The notes under the pieces: generated by a model
The model's input: the letters and a program-made list of their open reading frames with translations, nothing else
Told to the model about the DNA's origin: nothing
Databases searched by the model: none
Source of the DNA: Bacteroidales bacterium UBA1179
GTDB lineage: Bacteria > Bacteroidota > Bacteroidia > Bacteroidales > Bacteroidaceae
Length of the DNA stretch: 12,069 bases
Direction: 5' to 3'
NCBI GenBank assembly: GCA_002309915.1
Contig: DBYT01000046.1
Location: 9,239-21,307, forward strand
Program-made: the position numbers and the translations under genes
Shown: positions 11,911 through 12,069 of the stretch, piece after piece
How positions within the stretch are numbered: position 1 is the first letter of the stretch
Layout: every line of letters starts with the position of its first letter

Positions 11911-12069
11911 TTACTTGAAACTATCCCAACTCTTGATTGGTATGTCATCGATATCTACTGTGCAGAAGGCATTGATGAACGAACTTGCAAGTCTTGCGTT
12001 GGTTATCAGCGGGATGTTCAGGTCAATGGCGGCACGACGGATTTTGTATCCGTTTGTGAGCTCATGCTG
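11911..12069 (-). CDS. carB: Carbamoyl-phosphate synthase large subunit, C-terminal part (5' end outside window)
   Basis: Reading the minus strand from the window edge gives 52 residues ending in TAA (11911-11913). The segment 'HELTNGYKIRRAAIDLNIPL' followed by 'ITNARLASSFINAF' and ending 'IKSWDSF' matches the extreme C-terminus of CarB, in the MGS-like allosteric domain that senses effectors such as UMP or ornithine. The enzyme makes carbamoyl phosphate for pyrimidine and arginine synthesis. The 'Y-IRR-A' stretch and 'IPL-TN' are the family's conserved C-terminal features. The gene is convergent with the GH13 gene and shares the bidirectional terminator; the last two bases of the right heptamer arm lie within its stop codon. 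The rest of the gene, including both ATP-grasp domains, is beyond the window. Confidence 0.85.
   Translation of the reverse strand, partial: QHELTNGYKIRRAAIDLNIPLITNARLASSFINAFCTVDIDDIPIKSWDSFK

Larger units (their letters stand above)
11788..11912. repeat. Nested inverted-repeat element with heptamer arms
   Basis: The left arm (11788-11812, 25 bp) consists of tandem copies of the heptamer AATTGAG; the right arm (11881-11912) consists of about four copies of the opposite-strand heptamer CAATTCT, one carrying a C-to-T change. The left arm and the first 25 nt of the right arm are complementary at 24 of 25 positions. Between them are a 7-bp hairpin (11815-11831) and a 32-bp palindrome (11847-11878). 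The left arm encodes the last residues and stop of the GH13 gene, and the right arm runs into the stop codon of the carB-like gene. The arrangement resembles a small non-autonomous element or a dispersed intergenic repeat, but no target duplication is evident. Confidence 0.75.

Noticed and set aside
11788..11912. Invertible DNA switch bounded by inverted repeats
   Set aside because: Although the arms are inverted, the enclosed 68 bp contain a terminator and no promoter, the arms are simple heptamer repeats and not recombinase-type sites, and no invertase gene is nearby.
1..12069. CRISPR array, tRNA/rRNA genes, insertion sequences, prophage or defence genes
   Set aside because: No regularly spaced repeats, no cloverleaf or rRNA-like stretches and no transposase, integrase or nuclease proteins were seen in any frame.

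Overview
The window looks like chromosomal DNA from a gut-type member of the Bacteroidales (Bacteroides/Prevotella-like). The evidence is the family resemblance of the proteins, exact matches to the Bacteroidetes -7 promoter box (TAnnTTTG) in the one sizeable intergenic gap, generally weak Shine-Dalgarno sequences, and a moderate GC content. No rRNA, tRNA, CRISPR array, transposase or phage gene was seen. The genus cannot be fixed from this sequence.

Layout. (1) 1-328, plus strand: the 3' end of a heparinase II/III-like gene. (2) 315-9057, minus strand: seven tightly packed genes forming a Wzx/Wzy-type surface polysaccharide operon. In transcription order they are the initiating phosphoglycosyl transferase, Wza-like outer-membrane exporter with SLBB repeats, Wzz-like chain-length regulator, Wzy-like polymerase, Wzx flippase, a GT2 and a GT4 glycosyltransferase. 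Most junctions overlap by 4-23 nt or are separated by only 2-26 nt. (3) 9058-9258: a divergent control region with one -7 box on each strand, placed so that the two 5' leaders would overlap. (4) 9259-11807, plus strand: fabD (malonyl-CoA:ACP transacylase) followed 5 nt later by a cytoplasmic GH13 alpha-amylase-family enzyme. (5) 11788-11912: a compact nest of inverted repeats with a bidirectional terminator at its centre; its arms reach into the stop codons of both flanking genes. (6) 11911-12069, minus strand: the 3' end of a carB-like carbamoyl-phosphate synthase large subunit.

How it fits together. The minus-strand operon has the core membrane machinery for a heteropolysaccharide. A sugar phosphate is loaded on undecaprenyl phosphate, the unit is extended by glycosyltransferases, flipped by Wzx, polymerised by Wzy with length set by Wzz, and exported through the Wza-like channel. 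It has no nucleotide-sugar genes, no tyrosine-kinase domain on Wzz, no UpxY/UpxZ-type antiterminator and no visible invertible promoter. It therefore looks like a constitutive or separately regulated polysaccharide locus, not a classic phase-variable capsule locus. The plus-strand pair fabD-GH13 links lipid precursor synthesis with alpha-glucan metabolism by position only.

I found no clearly new defence or mobile system. The most distinctive items are the nested repeat/terminator element at 11788-11912, the face-to-face divergent promoters at 9161-9226, and the long SLBB-repeat exporter that lacks a lipobox.
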